The notes below the pieces were generated by a model, which saw only the letters and a program-made list of their open reading frames with translations, did not search any database and had not been told where the DNA came from. Shown here one piece after another: positions 52,639 to 62,407 of a stretch of 64,000 nucleotides of DNA (its first letter is position 1; every line of letters starts with the position of its first letter). The position numbers and the translations under genes are program-made. Origin of the DNA: Paraburkholderia bonniea (GTDB lineage Bacteria; Pseudomonadota; Gammaproteobacteria; Burkholderiales; Burkholderiaceae); assembly GCF_009455625.1 (NCBI RefSeq), contig NZ_QPEQ01000001.1, positions 372,001-436,000 on the forward strand, given 5' to 3'.

Positions 52639-54156
52639 TCACGCCTGGCGTTGCTGCTGACGCACCAGGTCGGCCAGCGCGCGCACGCCAGGTGCGATTT
52701 TTTCCAGTGTGATTGACGAAAACCCCATGCGAAAGCAATGGCGCTGCTCAAGCCCGGCCATGAAAAACACGCTGCCCTGTTCGATCAGAATGCCGTGCGC
52801 CTCGGCTTCAGCCGCGAGGCGTGTTGCGTCAAGCCAGCGTGGCCCTTCGATCCAGCTTGAAGCGCCCCCGGAGATCTGCGCGTGGCGGAACTCTGGCAGA
52901 TAGGTGTCGAGCGCGGCATTGAGCGCTTGTGCACGTTCCTTGTAGGCAAGCATGAGACGCCGTAGTAACGCATCGTGATGACCCAGCGCGAGAAAGGCGG
53001 CGAAGGCGCGCTGGATATAAGCCACGGGGTGACGCACCATGAGCCGCCGCAATGCCCGCAATTCCTGAATGAGTGCGCGTGGACCTACGACATAACCGAG
53101 CCGTAGCCCAGGGGCGAAACTTTTGGACAGGCTTCCTACATAAAGCACACGATCAGCAGTATCGAGGCTCTTCAACGCGGGGTGCGGAGTGCCGGAAAAA
53201 TTGTTCTCGCTTTCGTAGTCGTCTTCGATCACGACGAAATCGTGCTTCTGCGCTAGCTCCAGCAGCGCATGCCGGCGCTCAAGCGGCATGGTCGCGGTGG
53301 TCGGGCATTGATGGCTCGGGGTCACATAGACGTAGTCGCAGCGCGCTAGAAGATCGGCATCGAGTTCCGGCCGGATGCCGTATTCATCGACTGGAAGCGG
53401 CACTAGTGGGGCGTGGCGGTCGAGAAAAATATTGCGTGCGTCGGGGTAGCCCGGCTCTTCGAAACCGATGGTTGTGCGGCTGCTGGCCAGCAAATCTCCG
53501 ATCAGATAGAGCGCTTGCTGCGCCCCCATGGTGACGACAATTTCATCCTGCATTGAGAACACGCCACGCCGTGGCAGCACGCGGGTGCGAATCTGCTGCA
53601 CCAGCGTGTCATCGTCACGCTCGATCAGGTCTGGTGCCCAGTTGCGAATCTCCAGCACAGATAGCGCCTTCATACAGCATTCGCGCCAGTCGCTGGTCGG
53701 AAACAGCGTCTGGTCGAACTGGCCATACACAAAGGGGAATTCGTAGTTTTGCCAGTTGGCGGGCTTAACGATGTTGCGCTGCGTCGAGGGCAAGCGCGTC
53801 ATGCGCTGAGACCAGTCTGGCTGCCCGGTCATGTCGCTGGCCGCAACGGCCTGCCGCGCGACAAAGGTATGCCGCCCTTCGAGCACGGCTGGATTGACGA
53901 AATAGCCGCTACGGGCGCGGGAGACTAAATAGCCTTCTTCGACCAGTTGCTGATAAGCGAGCACGACCGTATTGCGGGCCACGCTCAATTGATCGGCTAG
54001 TTCCCGGCTCGATGGCAATGCGGTGTCGGCGGCAGCCTGCCCGTCAAGAATCGCGGCGACCAGCATTTGCCTGATTTGCCCTTGCAAGCTGGCACCAGAT
54101 TCAGCCGGACGCTGGAACTGCTGGGTCCACATTGCCGACGACATCCGGCTGGCCAT
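52639..54156 (-). CDS. MocR-type (GntR/aminotransferase) regulator
   Basis: 505 aa. Residues about 20-95 are a GntR winged helix (LQGQIRQMLVAAILDGQAAADTALPSSRELADQLSVARNTVVLAYQQLVEEGYLVSRARSGYFV). The rest is a class I aminotransferase-like domain with VVTMGAQQALYLIGDLL, EDDYESEN and the PLP lysine in GSLSKSFAPGLRLGY (K345). Members such as TauR, GabR and PdxR respond to PLP adducts of an amine. Downstream of the permease by 28 bp on the same strand. Given the context, taurine or another omega-amine (GABA, putrescine) is the likely effector; the sequence alone does not decide. Confidence 0.88.
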   Translation of the reverse strand: MASRMSSAMWTQQFQRPAESGASLQGQIRQMLVAAILDGQAAADTALPSSRELADQLSVARNTVVLAYQQLVEEGYLVSRARSGYFVNPAVLEGRHTFVARQAVAASDMTGQPDWSQRMTRLPSTQRNIVKPANWQNYEFPFVYGQFDQTLFPTSDWRECCMKALSVLEIRNWAPDLIERDDDTLVQQIRTRVLPRRGVFSMQDEIVVTMGAQQALYLIGDLLASSRTTIGFEEPGYPDARNIFLDRHAPLVPLPVDEYGIRPELDADLLARCDYVYVTPSHQCPTTATMPLERRHALLELAQKHDFVVIEDDYESENNFSGTPHPALKSLDTADRVLYVGSLSKSFAPGLRLGYVVGPRALIQELRALRRLMVRHPVAYIQRAFAAFLALGHHDALLRRLMLAYKERAQALNAALDTYLPEFRHAQISGGASSWIEGPRWLDATRLAAEAEAHGILIEQGSVFFMAGLEQRHCFRMGFSSITLEKIAPGVRALADLVRQQQRQA

Positions 54157-54184
54157 ACTTCCTCCCTGAGTTTTTTAATGTCCG

Positions 54185-55618
54185 TCAGTAGTTCGGCGGA
54201 TGGTATTTCTGCAGCCCTGCCGGTTCGGCGCTTGATCGGTTTTTGCGCCAGCTGCGCCATGCAAAAGCCAGCAGCAGCACACCGAGGCTCACCACTCCGA
54301 GACAGAGCGGCTTGCACTGTTCAGGGATGAATGCCATGGCGACGAGAATGCTGATCATGCCGAGAATCGCAAGCCACGTCAGGTAGGGGTAGCACCACAT
54401 CTTGACGCGCAACGTGTGGCTTGTATTGGCTTCAAGGCGCGCGCGCAATCTCAGTTGCGACAGCGCGATCAACACATAGACGAAGATGGCCACCGTGCCA
54501 TACGAATTGACGAGGAAGGCAAACACGGTATCGGGCGACAAGTAAGACATCACGACGGAGACGTAACCAAACAGCGTGCCCATCAGGATCGCGCGCACCG
54601 GCACACCGTGACGGTTGAGCTTCGCCAGGCCGGCGGGCGCATCGCCATGCCGGGTCAACGCGAACAACATCCGCGATGCCGCGTAGAGCCCCGAGTTGAG
54701 GGCCGATAGCACGGCGGTCAGTACGACCACATTCATCACGTTCGCAGCAGCGGGGATACCCATCGCATCTAGCGCGCTGACATAAGGCGTCGTCATCTGC
54801 GAAGAATTCCAGGGCACCAGCGCCACCACCACGAGAATCGAGCCGACATAGAACACCAGCACGCGCGTGATGACTGAATTGGTTGCCTTCGCCACGGCCT
54901 TGACCGGCTCCTTCGCTTCAGCCGCCGCAATCGTGACGATCTCTGCGCCGAAGTAAAACCCTGTCGCCGCGACGGCTCCGCTTAACACCGGCCCGATTCC
55001 GTTCGGCATCAGGCCGCCATGCGCCAGCAGTGTCGGCAGCACCTGCGTGGTATGCATCGACGCAGGCCACAAGCCCAGGATATACAGGCCACCGAGGAAC
55101 AGAAAAACGATGATCGCGGCCACCTTGATCGAGGCGAACCAGAATTCAAATTCTCCGTAGCTTCCGACCGAAAACAGATTGGTTGCTGTCAGCAGGACCA
55201 GCAACGCCAGGCTGATGGCCCAGGCGGGGACATCGGGCAACCAGAACTGCACGAGTTTGGCGCCCGCCACGGCTTCTACTGCAACCACGATGACCCAGAA
55301 ATACCAGTACATCCAGCCAGTGACGAAACCGGCCAACTCGCCGGGCCCTCGTTTGGTGGCGAATGCCAGGCGCGCGTACTCATAAAACGAGCCAACCGCA
55401 GGCATCGCGCACGCCATTTCGCCCAGCATGCGCATCACTAATACGACCAGGCCACCGGTTAGCAGAAATGACAGGACCGCAGCGGGGCCAGCTTGCTGAA
55501 TCACCACACCACTGCCAACGAAAAGCCCTGCGCCGATCACTCCTCCCAACGCAATCATCGTCATATGACGTTGCTTGAGCCCCGCTTTCAGGCTGTTTTT
55601 TTCTATCGCTGGCCGCAT
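54185..55618 (-). CDS. APC-superfamily amino acid/amine permease (GabP-like)
   Basis: 477 aa, about twelve membrane helices. MTMIALGGVIGAGLFVGSGVVIQQAGPAAVLSFLLTGGLVVLVMRMLGEMA is the start signature of the AAT/GABA permease group, and GFYFGAEIVTIAAAEAKEPVKAVAKATNSVITRVLVFYVGS the conserved loop. It would import an amino acid or amine by proton symport. Located between the FAD oxidoreductase (216 bp upstream) and the MocR regulator. Confidence 0.88.
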   Translation of the reverse strand: MRPAIEKNSLKAGLKQRHMTMIALGGVIGAGLFVGSGVVIQQAGPAAVLSFLLTGGLVVLVMRMLGEMACAMPAVGSFYEYARLAFATKRGPGELAGFVTGWMYWYFWVIVVAVEAVAGAKLVQFWLPDVPAWAISLALLVLLTATNLFSVGSYGEFEFWFASIKVAAIIVFLFLGGLYILGLWPASMHTTQVLPTLLAHGGLMPNGIGPVLSGAVAATGFYFGAEIVTIAAAEAKEPVKAVAKATNSVITRVLVFYVGSILVVVALVPWNSSQMTTPYVSALDAMGIPAAANVMNVVVLTAVLSALNSGLYAASRMLFALTRHGDAPAGLAKLNRHGVPVRAILMGTLFGYVSVVMSYLSPDTVFAFLVNSYGTVAIFVYVLIALSQLRLRARLEANTSHTLRVKMWCYPYLTWLAILGMISILVAMAFIPEQCKPLCLGVVSLGVLLLAFAWRSWRKNRSSAEPAGLQKYHPPNY

Positions 55619-55834
55619 GACGCCTCCGTATTTAAAGCAAACGTCGACTACGCACTTGGGTCATGCAGTGCCTAACCTGAAAGCCGGACGCTGTCTCGTG
55701 ATTGATTGAGTAAGTAAGGACGCTGGTGCATCCCACTACGCAGTATTTTTTTAAGGTGCCGCTTTGCTCATGTGCGGCATGTGAGGCCGCATCAGTCGCT
55801 GACCGGACTGACCGGACGGCACTCAGGGCTTCAT

Positions 55835-57250
55835 TCAGGGCTTTTCATCGCGCCTGAAATACAGCTGATAGAGCATGCGTTGGCCGATCCGGCGGAAGGG
55901 AGCGAACAGATGGCCCGGTAATGGCGAGGTGAAAATGGGCAGGGTCTGCCTGGCAGACTGGCCAGCAATCTGCTCGGCCAAACGACGGCCCGCCTGCTGC
56001 GAGTACGACACACCGTTGCCGCCATAGCCAAGCGCGTAATAGACCGTCTGCTTCGGGTCTGGCTGAAAAATGCGCGGCATCATGTCGTGCGAGACATCCA
56101 CCCAGCCCCACCACGAGTAGTCAATCCGAATGCCGCGCAATGCGGGAAACTTGCGGCACATGCCTTCGAGCAGCAAATCGTAATGACGGGGGTTCGGCGC
56201 ATCGGCACCCGTGATTGCACTGCGGCTGCCGATCTGCAGCCGGTTATCTGGCAGCAAGCGGTAATAGAAACGCAGGGTTCGCGTATCGGTGAGCACCTGT
56301 GTCGTGCGGAAATTGCATGCGGTGATTTCCTGTTGCGTGAGCGGGCGAGTCACCATTGAATTCGACAGGATCGGCATCACGCGGCTGGTCAATGAGGCAT
56401 GCAGACCTGGTGCGGTATAGGCTCCCGTTGCAATGCCAACGGCACGTGCCCGCACGATCCCCCCGGGGGTATGAAGGTGATGAACCCCGTTGATGGTTTC
56501 CCAGCCAGTCACAGGGCTGCCTGGATGCACGCGCGCACCCGCTGCACGGGCAAGCCGTAAATAACCATGTGCGAGCTTTAGCGCATGAATGCCAATCCCT
56601 TCGGGTTCGTGAAGTGCCCCGGCGGCTTCTGCATCGTTGACGTATTCACGATGTAAGGTTTCCTGATCGATCAGCTCGGATGGGTAACCGAACACCTCCT
56701 TCCAGACTTTCGCTTCGGCGGCGAGCTTCTCCATCATGCGCGGCCGGTGCGCGATCAGAAAGTGGCCGCCTGGCTGCGCATCGCAATCTATCTCCGCTAC
56801 CAGCGACTTGAAATGGTCGAAGCCTTCCTGAATCTCGTCATGCATTTTCAACGCGACATCTTTGCCCCACCGTTCAATCCACTGCGAGCGCGACAAGCGC
56901 CCTGAAGCGTTCTGCCCTTGCCCGCCATTGCGGCTGCTGCAGCCCCAACTGGTCTTGTTGGCTTCGAGTACCACGGCCTTGATGCCGTGCTCACGGGCGA
57001 GGCAGAGTGCTGCCGCGAGCCCGGTGTAGCCGCCCCCGATGATCGCCACATCAATGTCGAGATCTTTGGTCAGCGGCCCATCGTCGGGTGGCGCAACGCC
57101 TGCGGTGGCCACCCAGTACGTCGGCGCATATTGCTTGCCGTGGCCAGGGCCTGGCGAGGTCAACGGATCGTATTGCGGGTCGTAGCGGGTAGCATCCTTG
57201 CGCTCAACAGGCATGCCTTCGGTGATCCGGTCAATTGCGCTGTGCGCCAT
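55835..57250 (-). CDS. FAD-dependent amine/amino acid oxidoreductase (PuuB/OrdL-type)
   Basis: 471 aa from ATG 57250 (GAGGAG 8 bp upstream; MAHSAIDRITEGMPVER). Dinucleotide-binding VAIIGGGYTGLAAALCLAREHGIKAVVLEA, then SSRNGGQGQNASGRL, a DAO-type substrate domain, and VYYALGYGGNGVSYSQQAGRRLAEQIAG at the C-terminus. Homologues oxidise gamma-glutamylputrescine, glycine-like amines or taurine (TauY belongs to a related group). With the permease and MocR it makes an amine import-oxidise-regulate unit. Substrate unassigned. Confidence 0.82.
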   Translation of the reverse strand: MAHSAIDRITEGMPVERKDATRYDPQYDPLTSPGPGHGKQYAPTYWVATAGVAPPDDGPLTKDLDIDVAIIGGGYTGLAAALCLAREHGIKAVVLEANKTSWGCSSRNGGQGQNASGRLSRSQWIERWGKDVALKMHDEIQEGFDHFKSLVAEIDCDAQPGGHFLIAHRPRMMEKLAAEAKVWKEVFGYPSELIDQETLHREYVNDAEAAGALHEPEGIGIHALKLAHGYLRLARAAGARVHPGSPVTGWETINGVHHLHTPGGIVRARAVGIATGAYTAPGLHASLTSRVMPILSNSMVTRPLTQQEITACNFRTTQVLTDTRTLRFYYRLLPDNRLQIGSRSAITGADAPNPRHYDLLLEGMCRKFPALRGIRIDYSWWGWVDVSHDMMPRIFQPDPKQTVYYALGYGGNGVSYSQQAGRRLAEQIAGQSARQTLPIFTSPLPGHLFAPFRRIGQRMLYQLYFRRDEKP

Positions 57251-57986
57251 ACGAAACTCCTCGTCAAGATTAAGAACTTGCCTCGGGTGTGCTGCGTTGA
57301 GGGGCGGCATGCTTGCAGAGTGTTGCTTTGTATTCCGATGTATTTGCTGTATTTGACGTATCTGCTACAGGGTATTGCCGGACGTTTTTATTCTTCAGTC
57401 ATTGAACTATTGGGCGCATTGCTTTGGCGCGTTATTGGTTGCGCGCTTGACGAATTAACCCGGCACGCAACTGGCCGATATTTTTAGGCAAATTATTTCG
57501 TGGCCCTTATCGACGATATCTTGCGGAGATTGTAGGAAGACAATATGGCCAGCGGTAGGTCCAGTTGCTTGCTTTCGCTTGGTGCAAAGAGAGGAGGGGA
57601 GAGAGTGCAGAAGCGCGGTTGTAATCGCACTGTCATCGCATGGCTTTGAAGCTGTAACCAGATGGCTTTGGTGGTGCTTTGCTTTCGTTGTGATGGCACG
57701 CGCGATGCCGTGGCTTGGCTTGGCCGGATTGGTACGGAGTCGCGTCACCATGCGCGGAGCGGCCACACTGCATGCATGCGGATAGGCGGTCGCGCAATGA
57801 GCGAAGCGTTCGCATCGGCGCATGCCGTTAGGGTGCCAGGCGGCTGTCTGGCCGGATGCATGGCCCGGATGTTTGGTGGCACACTGGCCGGCCATTTGCG
57901 GTTAAATCCCCGGCTTCATTCAGGCTAACTGGCGGCCATGATTGCGCCTGAAGCCCGAGCGCGCTGTTTTATTCAAGGAGAGCAAG
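57251..57986. other. 736-bp intergenic region without a convincing gene
   Basis: Several overlapping open frames on both strands lack an RBS and family motifs. The part next to 57251 should contain the promoter of the FAD oxidoreductase operon (divergent from the hydrolase gene). An AT-rich core lies at about 57330-57560. Could include a degraded gene, but I cannot name it. Confidence 0.45.
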
Positions 57987-58685
57987 GTGAGCGTAACGTC
58001 CCGATGGATCGACATCCCCGCAGGCGATAGCAGTTTTGGTGGCTATCTGGCGCTGCCGAAAAGTGGCAAGGGGCCCGCCGTCGTCATCATCCAGGAAATT
58101 TTTGGCGTGAATAGCCACATTCGTGAGGTGGCGGAGCAGTACGCGCAAGACGGTTACGTCGCGCTGGCACCGGATATCTTCTGGCGCATCCAGCCTCGCG
58201 TTGAGCTGACGTATGCCGGTCTCGACCGCGACAAAGGCATCGAAATTCTGCAAAAAACCAATGTGGATCTGGCCGTGGCCGATATAGGTGCCACTGTGGC
58301 GGCGTTGCGTGCGATGCCGGAAGTGAGCGGCAAGATCGCCGCAATTGGCTATTGTTTTGGCGGGCGGCTGGCCTATCTGGCTGCCGCGCAAGGCTGGCTG
58401 GATGGTGCGGTGGCTTATTACGGTGGCGGCATTCAAAACCAGCTTGATGCCGCAGCCCGGATCAACGTGCCGATTCAGTTTCACTATGCCGAACTCGATG
58501 CAGGCATTCCGTTGTCGGCCGTGGGCCAGGTCAAAGAGCGTTTTACCGGCCACAGCGGCGCTGAATTTCATCTGTATCCCAATGCCGATCATGGCTTTAA
58601 CTGCCCCGATCGCGCCTCGTATAACCAGGCCGCCGCAGCACTTGCGCATGGCCGCACGCTGACGTTCCTCGGCGAGCGGATGTAG
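57987..58685 (+). CDS. Dienelactone hydrolase family protein
   Basis: 232 aa from GTG 57987 with AAGGAG 6 bp upstream. Alpha/beta hydrolase of the DLH type: GPAVVIIQEIFGVNSHIREVAEQYAQDGYVALAPDIFWR, nucleophile Cys in AIGYCFGGRLAYLAAA, and the His in YPNADHGFNCPDRASYN. DLH hydrolyses dienelactone in chlorocatechol breakdown, but most genomic members have unknown substrates. No chlorocatechol genes are nearby. It stands alone. Confidence 0.85.
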   Translation: MSVTSRWIDIPAGDSSFGGYLALPKSGKGPAVVIIQEIFGVNSHIREVAEQYAQDGYVALAPDIFWRIQPRVELTYAGLDRDKGIEILQKTNVDLAVADIGATVAALRAMPEVSGKIAAIGYCFGGRLAYLAAAQGWLDGAVAYYGGGIQNQLDAAARINVPIQFHYAELDAGIPLSAVGQVKERFTGHSGAEFHLYPNADHGFNCPDRASYNQAAAALAHGRTLTFLGERM

Positions 58686-58929
58686 TTTGACCCATGCCCT
58701 CTGCGTGCCGGTTGCGGCAACGAGGGCATTTTCCCGGCCAGGTTCGAAGAGCCGGGGCGATTGGTTCGATTAGGTTGGTTAGTTCGATTAGTTCGATCAG
58801 TTGCAGCTAGCGGCGGCAACCCGTGCTGGCAATGGGCCGGACGCCGTGCAGGCTGTGCTTGTCCGGTGTAGCACCAGGCCCCTCACGGTTTCATTTAATT
58901 CACCCAGTCAAACGAAAGGCGCATTTGCC

Positions 58930-60417
58930 ATGCAATCCGATTACCTCGCCTGCGATGCCATGCGTCTTGCTGAGCTTGTGCGCAAGCGCGAACTGAGTGC
59001 CCGGGAACTGCTCGATACCGCCATCGCGCGCGCGGAAGCAGCGAACCCGGCGATCAATGCGCTAGTGCTTAAAGACTACGACGCGGCGCGTCAACGGGCC
59101 TCGCTGGTAGATCAACATGGCGCTGACAGCGGGCCTCTGAGCGGAGTGCCGTATCTGGTCAAGGATCTTGGCGCGGCGGTTGCGGGGCTGCGGATGTCGA
59201 TGGGCAGCCGTCACTATCGCCACTTTGTCCCGGCTGAAGATGCGCCGGTGATTGCGCTGTCAAAGGCCGCTGGGCTCAATATTTTTGGCAAAACCAGCAC
59301 TTCTGAGCTGGGCCAGATGCCCTATACAGAACCGGAATTATTTGGCCCCTGCCGTAACCCATGGAGCCTCGATCACACGCCGGGTGGTTCCAGCGGTGGT
59401 GCTGCGGCAGCCGTTGCCGCAGGGGTCGTGCCGCTGGCGCATGCGTCTGATGGCGGCGGCTCGATCCGTATTCCGGCTTCGTGCTGTGGCTTGTTTGGCC
59501 TGAAGCCATCGCGTGGGCGGCAACCTGCTGCGGCGATATCGTTTCCCGGTGAACTGGGTGTCGATCACGCCATTTCGCGCAGCGTGCGCGATAGCGCGTT
59601 GCTGCTCGATCTGACTTCGGGTCATGCCGGTTTGCCGCCTGGCGCACCAGGGACATTTCTCGCCGCAGTCAGCGAGCCCTGCAAACCGCTGCATATCGCT
59701 TACGTCACTGATCCCATGCTGGCGCTCGAGCTATCTGACGATACGCTGGCGGCGCTGGAAGATGCTGCGCAGCTTGCCGCTTCGCTTGGACATCATGTCG
59801 AGCCGGTTTCGCTGGGGATAGATTTCGCGCAGGTTCGGCACGCGTTTTTGACGCTTTGGTCGGTTGCAGCCGAAAGCCTGGTGTTGAACGCCGAGCAGAT
59901 GACAGGCAACAAGCCTGAGCGCTCGGAGTTTGAGATTGAAACCTGGGTGATGGCGCAGATTGGCCGCAAGCTGGGCGCACGCGCGTTGCCTGAAGCGCTG
60001 GCGGAGCAGCAGCGCGTATCGGCCAGGCTGACTGATTGGCTGACCCGTTACGACGTGATCCTGTGTGCCACGCTGGCCGCGCCGCCGATCAAGATCGGCG
60101 AGATGCTGCCGAGCCAGGCAGAGCGGATGCAGATGCGGGCGGCTAGCGCGGTGCCGCTTGAGCCGCTACTGAAAAAGCTCTTGGAAGAAGCTTCTAACAA
60201 GGCTTTTGCGTGGGCTGGTTGCACGGAGGTATTCAATCTGAGCGGGCAACCGGCGATGTCGGTTCCGCTTTACTGGAACGCTCGCAATTTACCGGTGGGG
60301 GTGCAGTTCGCCGGGCGTCATGGCGACGAAGCTACGTTATTCAGGCTGGCGGCTCAGCTTGAAGCGGCGCGCCCGTGGTTTGAGCGCCGTCCGCCGCTGG
60401 CACCAGCTCGTGCTTGA
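58930..60417 (+). CDS. Amidase (amidase signature family)
   Basis: 495 aa from ATG 58930 (AAAGG upstream; [45 protein letters not shown]). The Ser-cisSer-Lys triad is visible: Lys in [12 protein letters not shown], cis-Ser in [18 protein letters not shown], nucleophile Ser in [25 protein letters not shown]. It hydrolyses a small or aryl amide in the cytoplasm; resemblance to 6-aminohexanoate-cyclic-dimer hydrolase/NylA-type amidases is possible but not decided. Convergent with the MFS gene, with a perfect hairpin between them. Confidence 0.88.
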   Translation: MQSDYLACDAMRLAELVRKRELSARELLDTAIARAEAANPAINALVLKDYDAARQRASLVDQHGADSGPLSGVPYLVKDLGAAVAGLRMSMGSRHYRHFVPAEDAPVIALSKAAGLNIFGKTSTSELGQMPYTEPELFGPCRNPWSLDHTPGGSSGGAAAAVAAGVVPLAHASDGGGSIRIPASCCGLFGLKPSRGRQPAAAISFPGELGVDHAISRSVRDSALLLDLTSGHAGLPPGAPGTFLAAVSEPCKPLHIAYVTDPMLALELSDDTLAALEDAAQLAASLGHHVEPVSLGIDFAQVRHAFLTLWSVAAESLVLNAEQMTGNKPERSEFEIETWVMAQIGRKLGARALPEALAEQQRVSARLTDWLTRYDVILCATLAAPPIKIGEMLPSQAERMQMRAASAVPLEPLLKKLLEEASNKAFAWAGCTEVFNLSGQPAMSVPLYWNARNLPVGVQFAGRHGDEATLFRLAAQLEAARPWFERRPPLAPARA

Positions 60418-60517
60418 TTTTTCAGCTGGGTTTTTCTGATTGGTTCTTTTGACTGCGGGCCAATGCGCGGCGCAGTGCCGGACCTGGCTCGCATGTAACA
60501 GCAGCCCGTTAAAGACA

Positions 60518-60555
60518 CACGCGGTGTACGAGGCCATCACCTCGTACACCGCGTG
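60518..60555. terminator. Perfect 16-bp stem-loop between convergent amidase and MFS genes
   Basis: CACGCGGTGTACGAGG (60518-60533) and CCTCGTACACCGCGTG (60540-60555) are exact inverted repeats with a 6-nt loop. No T-run on either side, so it may act as a bidirectional factor-aided terminator or RNA end. Its position between two convergent stops fits that role. Confidence 0.6.
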
Positions 60556-60633
60556 CAGCACCGCAGCGTGCCTTGCCTTGCTTTCTCGCCCGTGTGCTTT
60601 TTTCAGGGCGCTGTCACGCCCTGGGAACATCGT

Positions 60634-61926
60634 TCAGGTTGGCTGACGCTGGGCATCCAGATCCACATGCCGCTGTGCCGGAATGCAGGCGATGGCCACT
60701 AGCGACAAGGCCAGCCCCGCCATCACGTAATACGTCGGCGCAAGCGGCGAGCCGGTGGTTTTGATGAGCCACGTGACGATAAACGGCCCAAAACCGCCAA
60801 ACAGCATCACGGCCATGTTGTACGCCAGCGAAAGCCCGGTGGAGCGCACATTGGCGGGAAACAGCTCCGCGAGCATCGCACCAAACGGCCCGTAGTAACC
60901 CGATAACGTGACTGACAAAGTGGCTTGCACGATGATGAGCCGCGTGATGCTGGGCTCAGCCGCGAGCCATGAAAACAGCGGATAGATCAGCACCAGCGAG
61001 AGCCCGAGCGACCACAGCGACAAGCCTTTGCGCCCGATCTTGTCCGACCATGCGCCAGCCAGTGGTGACAGCACCGTCAGTAGCGTGTTGCCCACAATCA
61101 AGGCGTAAAACGACTCGGCATAAGGCAGTTTGAGCTGCTTCACGGCGAAGGTCGGCAGGTAGCTGATGAACACATACACCGTTGCGGTGAGGGCGATGAC
61201 AGCACCAAGACCGCAAAAAATTTCCCGCGTGTGGTCTTTGAACACTTCACGCAGCGTGACGCGGCGCGCAGTTTGTTTGGCGTGCAGAAACGCTTCGGAA
61301 TCCCGCAGATGACGGCGGATATAAATACCGATTGGGCCGATCAGCAGACCAAGAATGAACGGGACACGCCAGCCCCATGATTTCAGCGCTTCTGGCGACA
61401 GGCCACGCGAAATGGCCGCTCCCACGAGCGCGCCGATCAGCAGTGCTGCCGCTTGGCTGGCCATTTGCCAGCTGCCGTAAAAGCCGCGTCTGGAAAACGG
61501 AGCGGCTTCAATGAGCAGCGCGGTTGAGCTGCCGAATTCGCCCCCTGCGGAGAACCCTTGCAACAACCGGCCCACCACGATGATGATTGGCGCGCCGATA
61601 CCAATCGCCGAATAGGGCGGGGCAATGGCGAGCAGCAAAATACCGAGCGTCATCAAGCCCATCACCAGCGTGAGTGCCGCCTTACGTCCGGCGCGATCGG
61701 CATAAAGCCCGAGCACGATGCCGCCAATTGGGCGCATAAAAAACGCCACGCCGAAACTAGCCGTAGCGAGAAGCAGCGAGGAATAGTCGCTGCTGGTTGG
61801 AAAGAACAAATCGGCAATGACGACAGTCATGAAACCGAAAACGGTGAAGTCATACCATTCGAGCGCATTGCCGACGACGGCGGCCGCTACAGCTCGGGTG
61901 TTGAGATTTTTTGACGCCGGTGCCAT
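60634..61926 (-). CDS. MHS-type MFS transporter
   Basis: 430 aa from ATG 61926 (GGAG 7 bp upstream); the longer frame runs through the terminator and is excluded. Twelve membrane helices. Motifs of the metabolite:proton symporter group: RAVAAAVVGNALEWYDFTVFGFMTVVIADLFFP, FMRPIGGIVLGLYADRAGRKAALTLVMGLM and LLQGFSAGGEFGSSTALLIEAAP. Relatives carry citrate, alpha-ketoglutarate, shikimate, proline/betaine or dicarboxylates. An uptake role for the amidase substrate or product is possible. Substrate unknown. Confidence 0.88.
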   Translation of the reverse strand: MAPASKNLNTRAVAAAVVGNALEWYDFTVFGFMTVVIADLFFPTSSDYSSLLLATASFGVAFFMRPIGGIVLGLYADRAGRKAALTLVMGLMTLGILLLAIAPPYSAIGIGAPIIIVVGRLLQGFSAGGEFGSSTALLIEAAPFSRRGFYGSWQMASQAAALLIGALVGAAISRGLSPEALKSWGWRVPFILGLLIGPIGIYIRRHLRDSEAFLHAKQTARRVTLREVFKDHTREIFCGLGAVIALTATVYVFISYLPTFAVKQLKLPYAESFYALIVGNTLLTVLSPLAGAWSDKIGRKGLSLWSLGLSLVLIYPLFSWLAAEPSITRLIIVQATLSVTLSGYYGPFGAMLAELFPANVRSTGLSLAYNMAVMLFGGFGPFIVTWLIKTTGSPLAPTYYVMAGLALSLVAIACIPAQRHVDLDAQRQPT

Positions 61927-62063
61927 CAATGTCTCCAGCCTGTGGATTGAGTATTTTTTGTATCGGCCATGTTCCTTTTGAATGCTTTCGGGAGGAAACC
62001 GGCCAATGCAAAACGCATGGCGAGTGTAGAGAGCCTCGCCATGGCTTTCAAGCGCTGACAAAT

Positions 62064-62097
62064 AAAAAAAGCGCTTGCCGTTGTTCGCGGCAAGCGC
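62064..62097 (-). terminator. Rho-independent terminator on the minus strand
   Basis: Read leftward: GCGCTTGCCG, 7-nt loop, CGGCAAGCGC, then TTTTTTT. This 10-bp perfect stem with a T-run ends transcription coming from the fliP-fliQ-fliR side before the MFS gene. Confidence 0.88.
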
Positions 62098-62214
62098 CTT
62101 ATTGAGGTGGCTGGAAGCACAGGCCACGTCTGGAGTTGTCTGACGCCCTGCGCGCAGCTTATCTCTAATTAGGGTAGGGCGTTGAGGATTTAAATTGAGT
62201 CCGTTTTAAGCTCG

Positions 62215-62288
62215 CTAACACAACCCGGACATTTGAGCGATGCCCGCCGTATCTTGGCGGTATGGCAAGACGAAAGTTATGGGTAGGA
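62215..62288 (+). repeat. ~74-bp direct repeat, copy B (probable insertion sequence end)
   Basis: Same orientation as 29871-29945: GCTAACACAACCCGGACATT ... ATG (62262) encoding MARRKLWVGL, then a stop. After TGGGTAGG the copies diverge. Lies between the fliR stop and the minus-strand terminator, at the right border of the accessory block. Confidence 0.8.
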
Positions 62289-62407
62289 CTCTAAATCGCC
62301 TCGCTACTCAAATTGGGGGGAGGTCACGGGACATCGCAAACACTTCATTGCATCTCAGATCATTGACTTCCGCCGCACCAGAACCACAGGCCACTCAGAC
62401 GCTCACA

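Noticed and set aside
56918..57487. 189-codon plus-strand frame opposite the FAD oxidoreductase start
   Set aside because: Mostly antisense to a clear gene; the non-overlapping part has no motif or RBS.
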